Shown: positions 1 through 9,960, numbered from the stretch's first letter. The stretch: DNA of 58,740 nucleotides from Planctomycetota bacterium (GCA_021809185.1 JAKBAI010000006.1:1-58740); one strand, 5' to 3'. Program-made: numbers and translations. Notes: generated from the letters alone by a model not told the origin.

Positions 1-37
1 GAGCTAAGAATAGAGGAGCTAAGAATAGAGGAGCTAA
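1..37. repeat. 15-bp tandem repeat at left edge
   Basis: Two full copies and a partial third copy of gagctaagaatagag. The array may continue beyond the window. It lies downstream of lpxI. Confidence 0.9.
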
Positions 38-80
38 TGGGAAAGCAGAGAGGTAAAGGGCGAAAAAGGTGGGCAGAGGG

Positions 81-115
81 TCAAAGGTCCAATCAAAGGT
101 CCAATCAAATGGTCC
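81..115. repeat. 12-bp tandem repeat
   Basis: Three copies of tcaaaggtccaa; the third has an extra t. It sits just downstream of the lpxI stop. Confidence 0.9.
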
Positions 116-146
116 GACTCTCGATTGGCAAATAGCAACGATGAGC

Positions 147-1049
147 TTACGAAGCTTTCGCCAGCGATGCGACCAGATTTTCGTACCATTGCATCACTTC
201 GGCATCATGGAGGGCAACAATCGTAATACCCGCTCGATTGGCTAACCGCACGGTTTCTTCTTGATCGATGAAGATCGTTTTTTTGGCTTCGATCGCCAAT
301 ATTTTACCGCCAGATTGCTGCATGGTTTGGATGGTGCTAGGCCCGATCGTCGGAACATCGATGCGCATATCCTGATTGGGTTTAGCAATTTTGACGACGA
401 CAAATTTTTTGTGGTGACAAAGCTGGCCCGCCCTACGAATCGCTTCATCGGTGCCTTCAATGGCTTCCAGGGCCAAGACCGCCCGCTCGCGGACCATCAC
501 ACTTTGGCCAATATCCAATCTGCCTAGTTCTCTCGCGAGCTGCCACCCAAAAGCAATATCATCTTGGTATTTTGGATCTAAGCCCCCCTCGGTTAAAATT
601 CCAGGGTCAACGAGGAGTTCGGGGCATATTTGGAGAGCAGACTCTAGGTGTAGCCCCTCTTTTTCAAACTCTTTGGCAATTCCTAGGGTGAGCGTGTCAT
701 CGGCGTTGTTTAGTCGGCGAGAATACCAAAAGCGGATCATACGTAAATCGGGTAAAAGCGTCAGAAATCGGAAACGGGAAAACATAATTTTTTTATGTAC
801 CTTTCCTGCCATTACATATCGGCGAATTTTTTCTTTTTTGAAGCAGTAAATGGGTCGATGGAGAGCCGCCGCTCGAGTCCAGTAATATTTATGGACATAA
901 GGATCGAAATCAGCTCGTTTGGCCATTCCTCGAATGCCAAGACAGATGACGGGAATCCCCATTTCGTGAGCTTTTTGAGCGATTAATATGGGGTAATTCC
1001 CCCAGCCTGCAATCAATCCCAATGGTTCGGGTTGGTCCTTTGGTCCCAC
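147..1049 (-). CDS. lpxI: UDP-2,3-diacylglucosamine pyrophosphatase LpxI
   Basis: LpxI (formerly DUF1009) hydrolyses UDP-2,3-diacylglucosamine to lipid X and UMP, the fourth step of lipid A synthesis, on the inner face of the inner membrane. The sequence shows the N-terminal motif GLIAGWGNYPILIA and the C-terminal family blocks MVRERAVLALEAIEGTDEAI and RIDVPTIGPSTIQ. The length of about 300 residues is slightly above typical LpxI. I prefer the GTG start at 1049 because a GAGGAG ribosome-binding site (1056-1061) lies 6 bases upstream; the frame stays open to another GTG at 1073 with no clear site. lpxD lies upstream on the same strand, 160 bases away, so co-transcription is likely. Family known; start inferred. 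Confidence 0.9.
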   Translation of the reverse strand: MGPKDQPEPLGLIAGWGNYPILIAQKAHEMGIPVICLGIRGMAKRADFDPYVHKYYWTRAAALHRPIYCFKKEKIRRYVMAGKVHKKIMFSRFRFLTLLPDLRMIRFWYSRRLNNADDTLTLGIAKEFEKEGLHLESALQICPELLVDPGILTEGGLDPKYQDDIAFGWQLARELGRLDIGQSVMVRERAVLALEAIEGTDEAIRRAGQLCHHKKFVVVKIAKPNQDMRIDVPTIGPSTIQTMQQSGGKILAIEAKKTIFIDQEETVRLANRAGITIVALHDAEVMQWYENLVASLAKAS

Positions 1050-1209
1050 ATTTTTCTCCTCGCGTCCTATCACGAATCCATCTTGCTTTTTGATCCCTCT
1101 TTTCTTGATTCTGGAGAATGGATCTCTTCCGTTTAAGTTATTTGAGAATGCAAGAAGGGAATGGTGAATGATCCGATTTTACTTGCAATAAGATAATATC
1201 TCCAATATC

Positions 1210-2292
1210 TCAAGCAACGCGGTTTACAGGTAATTCGCGACTATCTATCTCTTCCTGTGTCTCTTCCCTCAAGCCTATCAATTCTTTGATTTTGCGGACA
1301 TCTCTGCGGATTTCTGGTAACTTTTCGAGAAGAGACATAATTCTCATCTGTTCGCGTGCAGGAGTTGCCGGAGTGCCGAGCATCTGTTGATCCGAGGGGA
1401 CATCTTTATGCACCCCGCACTTGGCACCGAGCTGCGATCGGCTACCGATATGGAGATGATCGGCTATCCCTACCTGGCCAGCCATGACGACATAGTCCCC
1501 TGTTGTTACCGAACCGGCAATCCCTACCTGACTTACGAATAAATTATGCTTGCCAATATTACAATTATGGCCGATCATAACTAAATTATCGATCTTCGTG
1601 CCATAGCCGACTCTCGTTGCTCCGAAGGTAGCCCGGTCAATAGTAGTGCATGCCCCAATTTCTACTCGGTCGGCAATCTCTACTCGTCCCAGCTGTGGAA
1701 CTTTTCGATGTTCCCCTTGCGATAACCGGTAGCCAAATCCATCGGCCCCTATTACCGAATTGGCATGAATGATTACTTCATTGCCCAGAAAACAATTGGC
1801 ATACAAAACGACATGGGGATAGAGGATGACATGATGTCCCAACTCACAGTTGTTTCCGATGCTTACACCGGCATGGATCTGGCAGTTTTGGCCAATTTTT
1901 ACGTTCTCCCCAATAGATACAAACGGGCCAATCGTTACCTGTTCGCCTATCTCCGCAGAAGGATGAATTATAGCCGAAGGGTGAATTCCTTGAACGGGGG
2001 AGGTTGGTCGGGTATTGAAATGTTGAATGATCGAAACAAAGGACATCAATGGATCTTGGACTCGGAGTAACGATTTACATTTTAAAGGGTCGTTCATGGG
2101 GAAGTTCATGGCAACTACGGCAGCACTTGCCGATGAATTGAGGAAAGTTTTTAATAATCTTTCATCTTCCAGAAGTGTTAAATCCCCTGATTTTGCTTCG
2201 TGGATCGGATTGGTTCCTAGGATTACCATATCCCTATCCCCAATAACTTCACCACCTATCCATTCTGCTACTTCCCTGAGCGTTACATTCAC
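1210..2292 (-). CDS. lpxD: UDP-3-O-acylglucosamine N-acyltransferase LpxD
   Basis: LpxD transfers a hydroxyacyl chain from acyl-ACP to the 2-amino group of UDP-3-O-acylglucosamine, the third lipid A step, in the cytoplasm. The 360-residue protein has an N-terminal uridine-binding domain (about 1-100), then a left-handed beta-helix of hexapeptide repeats (about 105-310) and a helical C-terminus. The block IGHNCNIGKHN near residue 240 carries the expected catalytic His, followed by the family block SQVGIAGS. The start is GTG, preceded by a purine-rich gggagcaggga. It is followed by lpxI on the same strand, so two consecutive-class lipid A steps sit together. Nothing is missing compared with the family. 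Confidence 0.95.
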   Translation of the reverse strand: MNVTLREVAEWIGGEVIGDRDMVILGTNPIHEAKSGDLTLLEDERLLKTFLNSSASAAVVAMNFPMNDPLKCKSLLRVQDPLMSFVSIIQHFNTRPTSPVQGIHPSAIIHPSAEIGEQVTIGPFVSIGENVKIGQNCQIHAGVSIGNNCELGHHVILYPHVVLYANCFLGNEVIIHANSVIGADGFGYRLSQGEHRKVPQLGRVEIADRVEIGACTTIDRATFGATRVGYGTKIDNLVMIGHNCNIGKHNLFVSQVGIAGSVTTGDYVVMAGQVGIADHLHIGSRSQLGAKCGVHKDVPSDQQMLGTPATPAREQMRIMSLLEKLPEIRRDVRKIKELIGLREETQEEIDSRELPVNRVA

Positions 2293-3324
2293 TTCCCTGC
2301 TCCCTTTTTTATATAAGAGTGGATTCGCTTAGATGCTTTGGCCTCTCTTTTTCCCCCGATTCCCCTTAATAGATGATAAACTATTGATCCATAATTGGTT
2401 TATCGTTTTTCGTAGGTATTCTCTATTTGGGCATCACTTTCCCTCACTAAATAGTCCTTAGATCGATATTTTCGTGTGAACTTTGGATCTTTATTTAGCT
2501 AATTTAAGATTTTACCCAACAAATTTTAATTTTAGGCAGTTTAAGTGATTTCAAAAAAACTGGCAATCCGACTTTTCAAACAAAAATAGATTGAAACAGA
2601 TAGTTTAGGCTAAATGGATCAATTAGAGGCAATATAGCTATTAGATAATTGAATTATTTCCGCTATTGAATTATTTTGGGCTGGGTTGTCTACTATCAAA
2701 CGAGGAACGAGTATCTGAAATAGCCCCATCTTGAAGTAGTCCCATATTGTGGATTTGCTATCTATTTCATTAAAATGTGGTTTAGGGAAGTTTAAGCATA
2801 TTTTTTCTATTCGCAGACACTTTGATAGAAAAGATTGGTCGAATTGATTTTATTTTCTTAATATAAAGTAAATTGGATTTCTAGTTGATTATAGATTCCA
2901 ATTCCTGCCGGGTGAGCTTTTTTCAAACGTATGAGAGATAAGTTTTTTATATCTTTTTTATAGAATAGAGCGGTTTCTAATAGGATATTAATCGGGAGTT
3001 CGAGATAACCCAGAATAAAACTGAAACAAAAAATGAATATCCGCAGGAAACTTTCATCTCTATTTTTTAATGTCCCGATTGACTATTCTTTTGAGATAAA
3101 GCCTCTGGCAAAAATTTAAATGAATGAGTTAACCGAGAGAGTTAACCGAGAGAGTTAACCAAGAGAGTTAAACGAAGTTTAGTAAAAATGGTTTAGATAA
3201 GTAGAGAGAGAAAAGGATTAGATTTGGATCATTCTCGGTATTCTTTTGGATTCAAATTTGAATAATTAGTGCAGGAAGATAGAAAACAACCATAGTAAAA
3301 ATCGATAATCTGGAGAGATAAGTA
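2293..3324. other. AT-rich intergenic region between divergent genes
   Basis: About 1 kb separates lpxD (minus) from the secreted propeller gene (plus). It must hold both promoters, but I could not assign them. Apart from the 13-bp repeat at 3126-3177 I see no gene, RNA or strong hairpin. Confidence 0.6.
3126..3177. repeat. 13-bp tandem repeat
   Basis: Four copies of gagttaaccgaga; the third and fourth are diverged. It ends about 150 bases before the next gene, in its probable promoter region. Confidence 0.9.
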
Positions 3325-5445
3325 ATGCGTATGCGCTGGATCATTGTTTTAGTTCTATTTGGATTTTTATGCCAAGCGAGCCAATTAACTTCCGCTGAGC
3401 CTAAAAAGGGGGGACTGGTTCGCAAAGCGAATCGAAATGAATCAATCCTAGCAACTCTAAAATCGTTGAATTATCCGACTTTAGAAGATAATTGGTATTG
3501 GATAGGGCCATTTGATAATACCGGGAACAAAGGGATAGATACGGTCAATCCTCTCGAAAAGAAAATCGAACTGGGGAAAAAATACCCTGGCAAAAATGCG
3601 GAGCTAGTAGGTTGGAAAAAAGTCGATCATTTTGAATTGGGGAAAATATTTAATCTAAAGAAATTCGTTCCCAATAGTGATAATACACTCCTCTATCTCT
3701 ACAACTCCATCGAAGTAACGGGTAAAGAGCCTGTTTTAATGCCATTAATGCTAGGTAGCGACGATGGTATAAAAGTCTGGTTGAATGGTAAAGAACTTTT
3801 GAGCGAAGATTCGGTGCGTCCTGCTGCTCCGAATCAGAATCAGATCGAATTATCACTTCGGCCAGGGAAGAATGAATTATTGATCAAAGTAACGAACGTC
3901 GCAGGAGACTTTGCTGTATACGTTCAACCAGAATTCCCAAGATCGGTATCTGCTAAGATCAAAAACGATTTGAATAAACTTTTCCCATCGAACAATAACA
4001 GTACGAATATCGGTTCGACATCTGAGGAGGCAAAATACTATCGAATCGTAACTTTGGATCCGCCAAAAGATTGTGTTCTGGAAGTGGGTGGACTGGCATT
4101 TCGGCCCGATGGGAAATTGCTTGCTTGTACTCGCCGTGGGGAAATTTGGCTGATCGAACACCCTGAAAGCGAAGATACGAAACAGATTGTTTGGAAACGA
4201 TTTGCAGCGGGGTTGCATGAATCTTTAGGGATGACCGTTGAAGATAATAACACCGTCTATGTCGTGCAACGGCCAGAATTAACGAAAGTAGTCGATCGAA
4301 ACGGGGATGGTCGCGCGGACCTCTTTCAAACCATTTGTGATAAGTGGGGTTGTTCGGGAGATTATCATGAATTTGTTTTTGGCCCCGCACGCGATAAAGA
4401 TGGGAATTTCTATATTACTCTCAATGTCGGTTTTGGTGGCAACCATCAGGCAAAATCCCCATGGCGAGGCTGGTGTGTCAAAGTTACCCCTCAAGGGGAA
4501 ATGGAACCGATTGCTTGGGGATTGCGCTCACCAAACGGAGTGAATTTTAGTCCCGATGGCGAGCTGTTCTACTGCGATAATCAAGGGGAATGGGTGGCTT
4601 CCAATAAAATGCACCATATTCAGAAAGGGCAGTTTTATGGCCACCAAGCTAGCTTGATCTGGTTGAAAGAGACTCCATTTATCAAGAAGTTTTCAGATAA
4701 GATCCCAAGCGGGATGCTCTATGATGGGCAGAAGGGGCCGAATGCGAACAGCCCATCCGGTTTTCCGGAACTCACCCCGCCGTGTATCTGGTTCCCGTAT
4801 GGTCGAATGGGTCAATCGGCAGGGGAACCTCGTTGGGATACGACCCAAGGTAAATTTGGGCCATTTGCTGGTCAATGTTTTGTTGGGGACCAAACCAAAT
4901 CGATGATCATGCGGGTTGCCTTAGAAAAAGTCGATGGGCATTATCAGGGGGCTTGTTTCCCGTTCCGAAGCGGGTTCCAATGTGGTATTATTCGATTGAT
5001 CTTTGGGCCAGATGGGAGCCTCTATGCAGGGCAAACGAATAGGGGATGGGGATCCGTAGGCGGAAAACCGTACGGTCTTCAACGGCTGGTTTATACTGGG
5101 GAATTGCCATTTGAAATATATACCATGAAGTTGACTAAAACCGGTTTCGATTTAACCTTTACCAAGCCTATCAAACCAGAAACAGCAAAAGCCATTCGAT
5201 CGTATACTCTCAAATCGTTTACTTATGTTTATTTCAGCAATTACGGGTGCCCGGAAACCGATACGACGATTGAAAAGATTACGGATATTAAAGTATCGGA
5301 GGATGGCAAAACGGTTTCGCTTACCGTTCCAAAACTGCGACGAGGAAGAATTTATGACCTTCATATCGACGATCTTACCTCGATCGACAATAATCCTTTG
5401 TTACACGCCGATGCTTACTATACACTTAATCATCTGGTAAAATAG
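3325..5445 (+). CDS. Secreted beta-propeller (sorbosone dehydrogenase-like) protein
   Basis: A 706-residue exported protein. Residues 1-24 form a signal peptide ending TSA before EP. Residues about 50-210 resemble a sugar-binding jelly-roll: WYWIGPFDN, then GSDDGIKVWLNGK and RPGKNELLIKV. Residues about 250-600 look like a glucose/sorbosone dehydrogenase-type propeller, with GLAFRPDGKLLACTRRGEIW, VVDRNGDGRAD and GLRSPNGVNFSPDGELFYCDNQGEW. A C-terminal beta domain follows. Such proteins are abundant in planctomycetes and are presumed periplasmic or surface enzymes acting on carbohydrates; the substrate is unknown. No CxxCH haem motif is present, unlike many relatives. A purine-rich gagagat precedes the start. 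Confidence 0.75.
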   Translation: MRMRWIIVLVLFGFLCQASQLTSAEPKKGGLVRKANRNESILATLKSLNYPTLEDNWYWIGPFDNTGNKGIDTVNPLEKKIELGKKYPGKNAELVGWKKVDHFELGKIFNLKKFVPNSDNTLLYLYNSIEVTGKEPVLMPLMLGSDDGIKVWLNGKELLSEDSVRPAAPNQNQIELSLRPGKNELLIKVTNVAGDFAVYVQPEFPRSVSAKIKNDLNKLFPSNNNSTNIGSTSEEAKYYRIVTLDPPKDCVLEVGGLAFRPDGKLLACTRRGEIWLIEHPESEDTKQIVWKRFAAGLHESLGMTVEDNNTVYVVQRPELTKVVDRNGDGRADLFQTICDKWGCSGDYHEFVFGPARDKDGNFYITLNVGFGGNHQAKSPWRGWCVKVTPQGEMEPIAWGLRSPNGVNFSPDGELFYCDNQGEWVASNKMHHIQKGQFYGHQASLIWLKETPFIKKFSDKIPSGMLYDGQKGPNANSPSGFPELTPPCIWFPYGRMGQSAGEPRWDTTQGKFGPFAGQCFVGDQTKSMIMRVALEKVDGHYQGACFPFRSGFQCGIIRLIFGPDGSLYAGQTNRGWGSVGGKPYGLQRLVYTGELPFEIYTMKLTKTGFDLTFTKPIKPETAKAIRSYTLKSFTYVYFSNYGCPETDTTIEKITDIKVSEDGKTVSLTVPKLRRGRIYDLHIDDLTSIDNNPLLHADAYYTLNHLVK

Positions 5446-5493
5446 ATGGTAAGTAATAACTTAATAAAATGATGGTTAACAAAATAAGTTCTG

Positions 5494-6477
5494 GTGGTTG
5501 AATCATTCGCTATGTTTGACTCAACAAATAATAACGGTGAAGCCAATTCGATTCCGAATAATCCAGAGTCTATCGATTTGAGGGTGAGAATTGGTTCCAT
5601 TTCGCTCCGAAATCCAGTTCTGCTAGCATCAGGAACAGCAGGATATGCTAGGGAATTCGGTTCGTTGATGAATTGGGATAAAATCGGGGGGATTGTTCCA
5701 AAAACAATTACGGTGTTACCACGTAAAGGAAACCCCCCACCCAGAACAGTAGAAACCCCCTGTGGACTTCTCAATTCTATCGGATTGGATAATGATGGGA
5801 TCGATTATTTTATCTCTTCATATCTCCCTGAATTAAGAAAAATAAATACGGCAATCATTCCGAATGTTGCGGGAAAATCGCTCGAGGAGTTTGGCGAGTT
5901 AGCATCGAGATTGGCTCATGAGCCTGGGATAACCGCTTTGGAATTAAATCTTTCCTGTCCCAACGTCTCCGGCGGGATCGATTTTGCCATCGATCCGTTA
6001 CTAGCAAAAAAAATTGTAAATTTGTGCACTTCAAAATGTTCTCATCCGATTATAGCAAAACTAACCCCGAACATCACCGACCTATTGCCCATCATTCAGT
6101 CGGTTGCGGAAGCAGGGGCTACTGCTGTTAGCATTGCCAATACATTTCTGGGAATGGCTATCGATTGGCGTAAGCGAAAACCTATTTTAGGCAATCAGCT
6201 AGGTGGGCTGAGTGGTCCAGCGATAAAGCCTATTGTTCTTCGAATGGTTTGGCAGATGAGCAAAGTTAGTCCAATACCGATCATCGCGGTGGGGGGAATC
6301 GGTACGCTCGATGATGTTATGGAGTTTCTGGTCGCGGGTGCGAGCGCGGTTCAGATCGGTACTGCCAATTTTTATAACCCCTCTGCCGCGACTAAAATTG
6401 TCGATGAACTTCCTAAAGCGATTCAAGAACTGGGATATTCTTCGCTACGAGAGGTTATTGGGGTAGGGCATCAATAA
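5494..6477 (+). CDS. pyrD: Dihydroorotate dehydrogenase, class 1 (PyrD)
   Basis: PyrD oxidises dihydroorotate to orotate with FMN, the fourth step of pyrimidine synthesis. The 327-residue TIM barrel has NPVLLASGTAGYAREF at the start, the PKTIT block, LNLSCPNVSGG carrying the catalytic Cys, SIANTFLGMAIDW, and the phosphate-binding blocks IIAVGGIGTLDD and GASAVQIGTANF. The Cys in place of Ser marks a cytosolic class 1 enzyme, most like 1B. Class 1B normally pairs with PyrK, which is not adjacent here. The start is uncertain: GTG at 5494 or ATG at 5512, neither with a good ribosome-binding site. It begins 48 bases after the preceding gene on the same strand. Confidence 0.93.
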   Translation: MVESFAMFDSTNNNGEANSIPNNPESIDLRVRIGSISLRNPVLLASGTAGYAREFGSLMNWDKIGGIVPKTITVLPRKGNPPPRTVETPCGLLNSIGLDNDGIDYFISSYLPELRKINTAIIPNVAGKSLEEFGELASRLAHEPGITALELNLSCPNVSGGIDFAIDPLLAKKIVNLCTSKCSHPIIAKLTPNITDLLPIIQSVAEAGATAVSIANTFLGMAIDWRKRKPILGNQLGGLSGPAIKPIVLRMVWQMSKVSPIPIIAVGGIGTLDDVMEFLVAGASAVQIGTANFYNPSAATKIVDELPKAIQELGYSSLREVIGVGHQ

Positions 6478-6603
6478 TTCGGCCTAGAGCTGAAAAAGCG
6501 AAAATGTCCAAGGGGTTCGTAAAGAACATTCCAGAAACACGTGTGATGGTTTTATCTGTTGATTCATGTATTTAATCGATTCGAATAGAGATAAGGATTT
6601 TAA

Positions 6604-6921
6604 ATGGACGAATATTTGTGTTTAACCGTTCTATCAAAGAGTGGCGAATCAGAATCCGAATTTAAACATCGATTAGCTGTTTTTTGGACTTGGATGGTTC
6701 GAGAGCGACCTGATGACTACGAGAAAATTTACGCAGAAACCACCGCATTTGAGCATGAAGATGGAAAGATCACTCGAAAATATTTAATTGAAGCCCCAGT
6801 TGCCAACGCCCTTACAGATGCTCTGAAACAACAAGGGATGGATTTTGTTCCAATCGACTTGTCCGATTTGTATTCCAAATTCGAAGCAGTACCACCTGAG
6901 TGGTTTTGGATTGAACATTAA
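6604..6921 (+). CDS. Small conserved-looking hypothetical protein
   Basis: A 105-residue acidic cytosolic protein that I do not recognise. It has no signal peptide or membrane segment. It begins with a beta-strand-like MDEYLCLTVLSKSG, has an amphipathic stretch FKHRLAVFWTWMVRERPDDYEKIYAET and ends EWFWIEH. An aagga site six bases before the ATG, in the run aaggattttaaATG, supports the start. It lies 126 bases after pyrD on the same strand and could be co-transcribed. Codon use looks like its neighbours. Confidence 0.65.
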   Translation: MDEYLCLTVLSKSGESESEFKHRLAVFWTWMVRERPDDYEKIYAETTAFEHEDGKITRKYLIEAPVANALTDALKQQGMDFVPIDLSDLYSKFEAVPPEWFWIEH

Positions 6922-7642
6922 CGCAATTTCGCATCGCATCATAAAGCATACTTTATATCCATAAAGAATGCTTCTTCCCCATTTTTTTAATAAGTCTCTT
7001 CGTTAAAAATAATTAATAGCGAATCGATTTAAGTTTTGATTGCAATTCCATATCGGCCAATAAAATTGGACATTTATATTTGTGATTCACTGGAATCTCT
7101 CTGCGGTTAATGCTATAATTGGTTAGAGAATTTAGAGAGATTTACCAATGGAATAGGAATTATTTCTAAAAAGAATTGTTGAGTTAAAGGAATAGTGAAT
7201 TTTTATTCATATGAACGTTTATATTGTATGTTTCCATGCTATTTTTTGATCAACTCTAATTCTTGATTGATGATACATTATTAATCATCTAGAGAATGAA
7301 AAGCTGAAATTGAAAATATGTATAAGTCATCTGATTTAATTATCTTCTAATCATCTAACTGGAAATGATTGGTTTTACAATCCATTCGATTAAAAAGTAG
7401 CTGGTGTTGATAGGTCTTTTGATAAATTTAAACATGATCTATAATTTTGTTTATTTCGTCTTTGATTTTTGAATATCAGAGTTTAGTAGTCAGTCGATAA
7501 AGATAGGTAATTAATTGGTTAATACATTTACTTAGAAACAACCTAACTTTAAATATAGTCGGTTGGTTGGTTTGGTGAAAAAATAATCAATATTTGGTGG
7601 AAGTTTTTCCTTAATATTTATTTTTCTTATGGAAAGGGTTTT
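6922..7642. other. AT-rich intergenic region
   Basis: About 720 bases without a gene, upstream of the first DUF1559 gene. The run tgctataat at 7111-7119 fits an extended -10 promoter element, but no good -35 is present and it is 520 bases from the next start. Nothing else stands out. Confidence 0.5.
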
Positions 7643-8581
7643 ATGTTTAGTCAAAAAAGGAAACCGCAGGGATTCACGCTAATCGAATTACTGGTCGTTA
7701 TCGCTATTATTGCAATATTAATTGGCTTGCTGTTACCAGCGGTTCAAAAAGTGCGAGACGCCGCAGCTCGGGCCTCTTGCGCGAATAACCTAAAACAGAT
7801 CGCACTTGCAGCTTTGAATTATGAGTCCGCAAATGGGTTTCTGCCTACCGGTCACAATATCACGAATAAAATGGGAACGCTCACCTATATTCTCCCGTTT
7901 GTTGAAGGCGGGAATATTTATAATCAGATTAATCCTGGATTTTTCAATGGAAGCATAAATGCCCCTTATTACACCGATTCCAATACTTTTTACGTTGCTG
8001 CCGCAGCGCAGATTAAAAGCTTTCTTTGTCCTGCTGATAACGCCGCTATTGTAACTCCATCGAACGGTGTATGGGCTTGGTTAACGGAATCTGGATATTC
8101 TTTGGGAGGCACCTATTTTCCTGGAAGCTTGCCAGCAGGCCGTACCAATTATTCATCGGTTGCAGGTGCTTTGGGGAATGTTTCTACTTCGGGTGATACC
8201 TTCTATGGTCAATGGGTTGGAATGTATTATCGCGGATCTCAAACGACAATGAATTCGATCACCGATGGGACTTCGCAGACTTTGGCTTTTGGTGAAACCA
8301 TTGCTGGTACTAATCAAGGACCAAGAGATTTCGTTGCAAGCTGGATTGGGATGGGATCGATGCCCACCGCTTGGGATTTGTTACAACCCTCCTCATGGGT
8401 CGCGTTTGGAAGTAATCATGCGATGGTTGTTCAATTTGCTATGGGAGATGGTTCTGTTCAACGGCTTACTAAAATTGGATCTTCAACTGATTGGTTTTCT
8501 TCTCGATGGTACCAATTTATGAATGCTTCCGGATATCAAGATGGTTATGTGGTCGATTTCTCTCAAATCGGGATGAATTAA
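7643..8581 (+). CDS. DUF1559 pseudopilin-like protein
   Basis: A 312-residue protein with a type IV prepilin/type II pseudopilin N-terminus: basic leader, then GFTLIELLVVIAIIAILIGL, where cleavage by prepilin peptidase is expected before F with the conserved Glu at +5. The rest is the DUF1559 (SBP_bac_10-type) domain, which opens with LLPAVQKVRDAA and ends with the H-x9-DG motif (H, nine residues, DG) in NHAMVVQFAMGDGSV. Planctomycetes carry dozens of such genes; they are thought to be exported, and the role of most is unknown. A ggaaaggg run lies four bases before the ATG. It converges on a lipoprotein gene and a second DUF1559 gene. Confidence 0.93.
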   Translation: MFSQKRKPQGFTLIELLVVIAIIAILIGLLLPAVQKVRDAAARASCANNLKQIALAALNYESANGFLPTGHNITNKMGTLTYILPFVEGGNIYNQINPGFFNGSINAPYYTDSNTFYVAAAAQIKSFLCPADNAAIVTPSNGVWAWLTESGYSLGGTYFPGSLPAGRTNYSSVAGALGNVSTSGDTFYGQWVGMYYRGSQTTMNSITDGTSQTLAFGETIAGTNQGPRDFVASWIGMGSMPTAWDLLQPSSWVAFGSNHAMVVQFAMGDGSVQRLTKIGSSTDWFSSRWYQFMNASGYQDGYVVDFSQIGMN

Positions 8582-8601
8582 TCCTGCAAAATTAATAACA
8601 A

Positions 8602-8641
8602 TTTAAAAGGGCTTATCATGAAAGTGATAAGCCCTTTTAAA
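8602..8641. terminator. Bidirectional terminator between convergent genes
   Basis: Perfect 17-bp inverted repeat: the core aaaagggcttatca (8605-8618), loop tgaaag, then its exact complement (8625-8638), extended by ttt/aaa. U-rich tails form in both directions. It lies between a plus-strand stop at 8581 and a minus-strand stop at 8662. Confidence 0.92.
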
Positions 8642-8661
8642 TTTTAAAATTATAACTACAC

Positions 8662-8856
8662 TTACTGTTCGGCAGATATTCCTTTTTTGGCATCCTGTTT
8701 AGGACCACCTGCACCAATCGGTTTTAAATTGGGATCTGCTTTTTTCAGATCTTTGGGAATTTCCGCATTCCCTTTATTATCACTTGGACCACAACCTGTG
8801 CTGATTAGAATAGCAACAAGAAATGTGAAAGATACCATTTTTACAATCAATTTCAT
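8662..8856 (-). CDS. Small lipoprotein
   Basis: A 64-residue predicted lipoprotein. The signal peptide MKLIVKMVSFTFLVAILISTGC ends in a lipobox (ISTGC) with the acylated Cys near residue 22, followed by a short, charged, Gly/Pro/Lys-rich tail and no folded domain. An aaagga run just upstream of the ATG supports the start. It lies 33 bases downstream of the second DUF1559 gene on the same strand, so the two are probably co-transcribed. Small lipoproteins next to DUF1559 genes are a familiar planctomycete arrangement, which makes a functional link plausible but unproven. Confidence 0.8.
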   Translation of the reverse strand: MKLIVKMVSFTFLVAILISTGCGPSDNKGNAEIPKDLKKADPNLKPIGAGGPKQDAKKGISAEQ

Positions 8857-8889
8857 TATTTTCCTTTCATACTAAATAAATTAAAATGA

Positions 8890-9960
8890 TTAATTGCCAC
8901 CCAGGGTTCCAGATTGGTTTACAATTCCATCGTGCATCCCGCCCAAAGCTTGCAAAATGTACCAATTGGTTCCTGCACTTGCTGGAGGAGCACCTGGAGG
9001 GGTACCCCCATTTGGAGTTGTGCCCGCAGCAATTAAATTTCGTACAGAACCGTCACCAAAAGCAAAGTTAATTCCACCAGCGTGAGCGCTGCTGAATTGT
9101 GGCCAGTTGGCATTCGGATAGCTTGCCAAACCAAATTTGGTCAATCCAACACCAAATCCCATCCAACTCAATCCAAACTGGAATTGGCCATTTGATACAC
9201 CACCCAGTGCTTCTCCGACCATCAAGGTGTTGCTGGTTCCATCGGTGATCGATGCGATTGTTGTTTGTGAGCGATTACCAAAAATTCCTTGATATTGCTG
9301 ATAGTATGGATCAAACCCTGAGCCATTCCAACCACGTCCTCTTGATCCATTGCACCCAATGTAATTAGTCAAGCCAAATGGATATGAAGAACCAGCACCA
9401 AAATATCCACCTTCAACACTCGAATAGCCATTAATTTCTACCTCTTCAGCAACAAATATTCCGTACATTGCTTGAGATGGTTGCTGGAATGGAGAGGAGG
9501 GACAAATGGCAACTTTCAGTTTGGAATAAGCCAAACCAAAATCGGGATTGACACTCCACCATGGCATCTGGGTCGGAGTTTGAACATTTTGCGGAGTTGT
9601 TAACTGATTGGAAATATTCCCCTGTTCAAGAAATGGAAGAATATAAACCATCAAACCGGTCTCTTCATAACTAAATATGTTTTGCCAGCCTGGACTATCA
9701 TTGGGTAATTCCAAATAGCCTGGAGGTAAAAAACTACGAGCAGACTCGTAATCCATACAAGCTAGACCGATCTGTTTTAAATTATTTTTACATTGTGCAA
9801 AAGCTGCTGCCTCACGTACTTTTTGAACAGCAGGGAGCAAGAGCCCAATTAAAATCGCAATAATTGCAATTACTACCAGTAACTCAATTAGCGTAAATCC
9901 CCGCTTTAGGGATCGACGACTTTCCCAAAAAGTTGACTTCGTACAAAATCTAAAAAACAT
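8890..9960 (-). CDS. DUF1559 pseudopilin-like protein
   Basis: A 356-residue paralog of the gene at 7643. It has a longer basic leader (about 20 residues, with KRGFTLIELLVVIAIIAILI), then LLPAVQKVREAA and the DUF1559 body, ending with the H-x9-DG motif in SAHAGGINFAFGDGSV and a Gly/Pro-rich tail. Prepilin-peptidase processing and export are expected. A taggagt ribosome-binding site precedes the ATG. The small lipoprotein follows on the same strand. The two DUF1559 proteins share the leader and the first 40 mature residues closely but diverge in the middle, so they are not a recent duplication. Confidence 0.93.
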   Translation of the reverse strand: MFFRFCTKSTFWESRRSLKRGFTLIELLVVIAIIAILIGLLLPAVQKVREAAAFAQCKNNLKQIGLACMDYESARSFLPPGYLELPNDSPGWQNIFSYEETGLMVYILPFLEQGNISNQLTTPQNVQTPTQMPWWSVNPDFGLAYSKLKVAICPSSPFQQPSQAMYGIFVAEEVEINGYSSVEGGYFGAGSSYPFGLTNYIGCNGSRGRGWNGSGFDPYYQQYQGIFGNRSQTTIASITDGTSNTLMVGEALGGVSNGQFQFGLSWMGFGVGLTKFGLASYPNANWPQFSSAHAGGINFAFGDGSVRNLIAAGTTPNGGTPPGAPPASAGTNWYILQALGGMHDGIVNQSGTLGGN

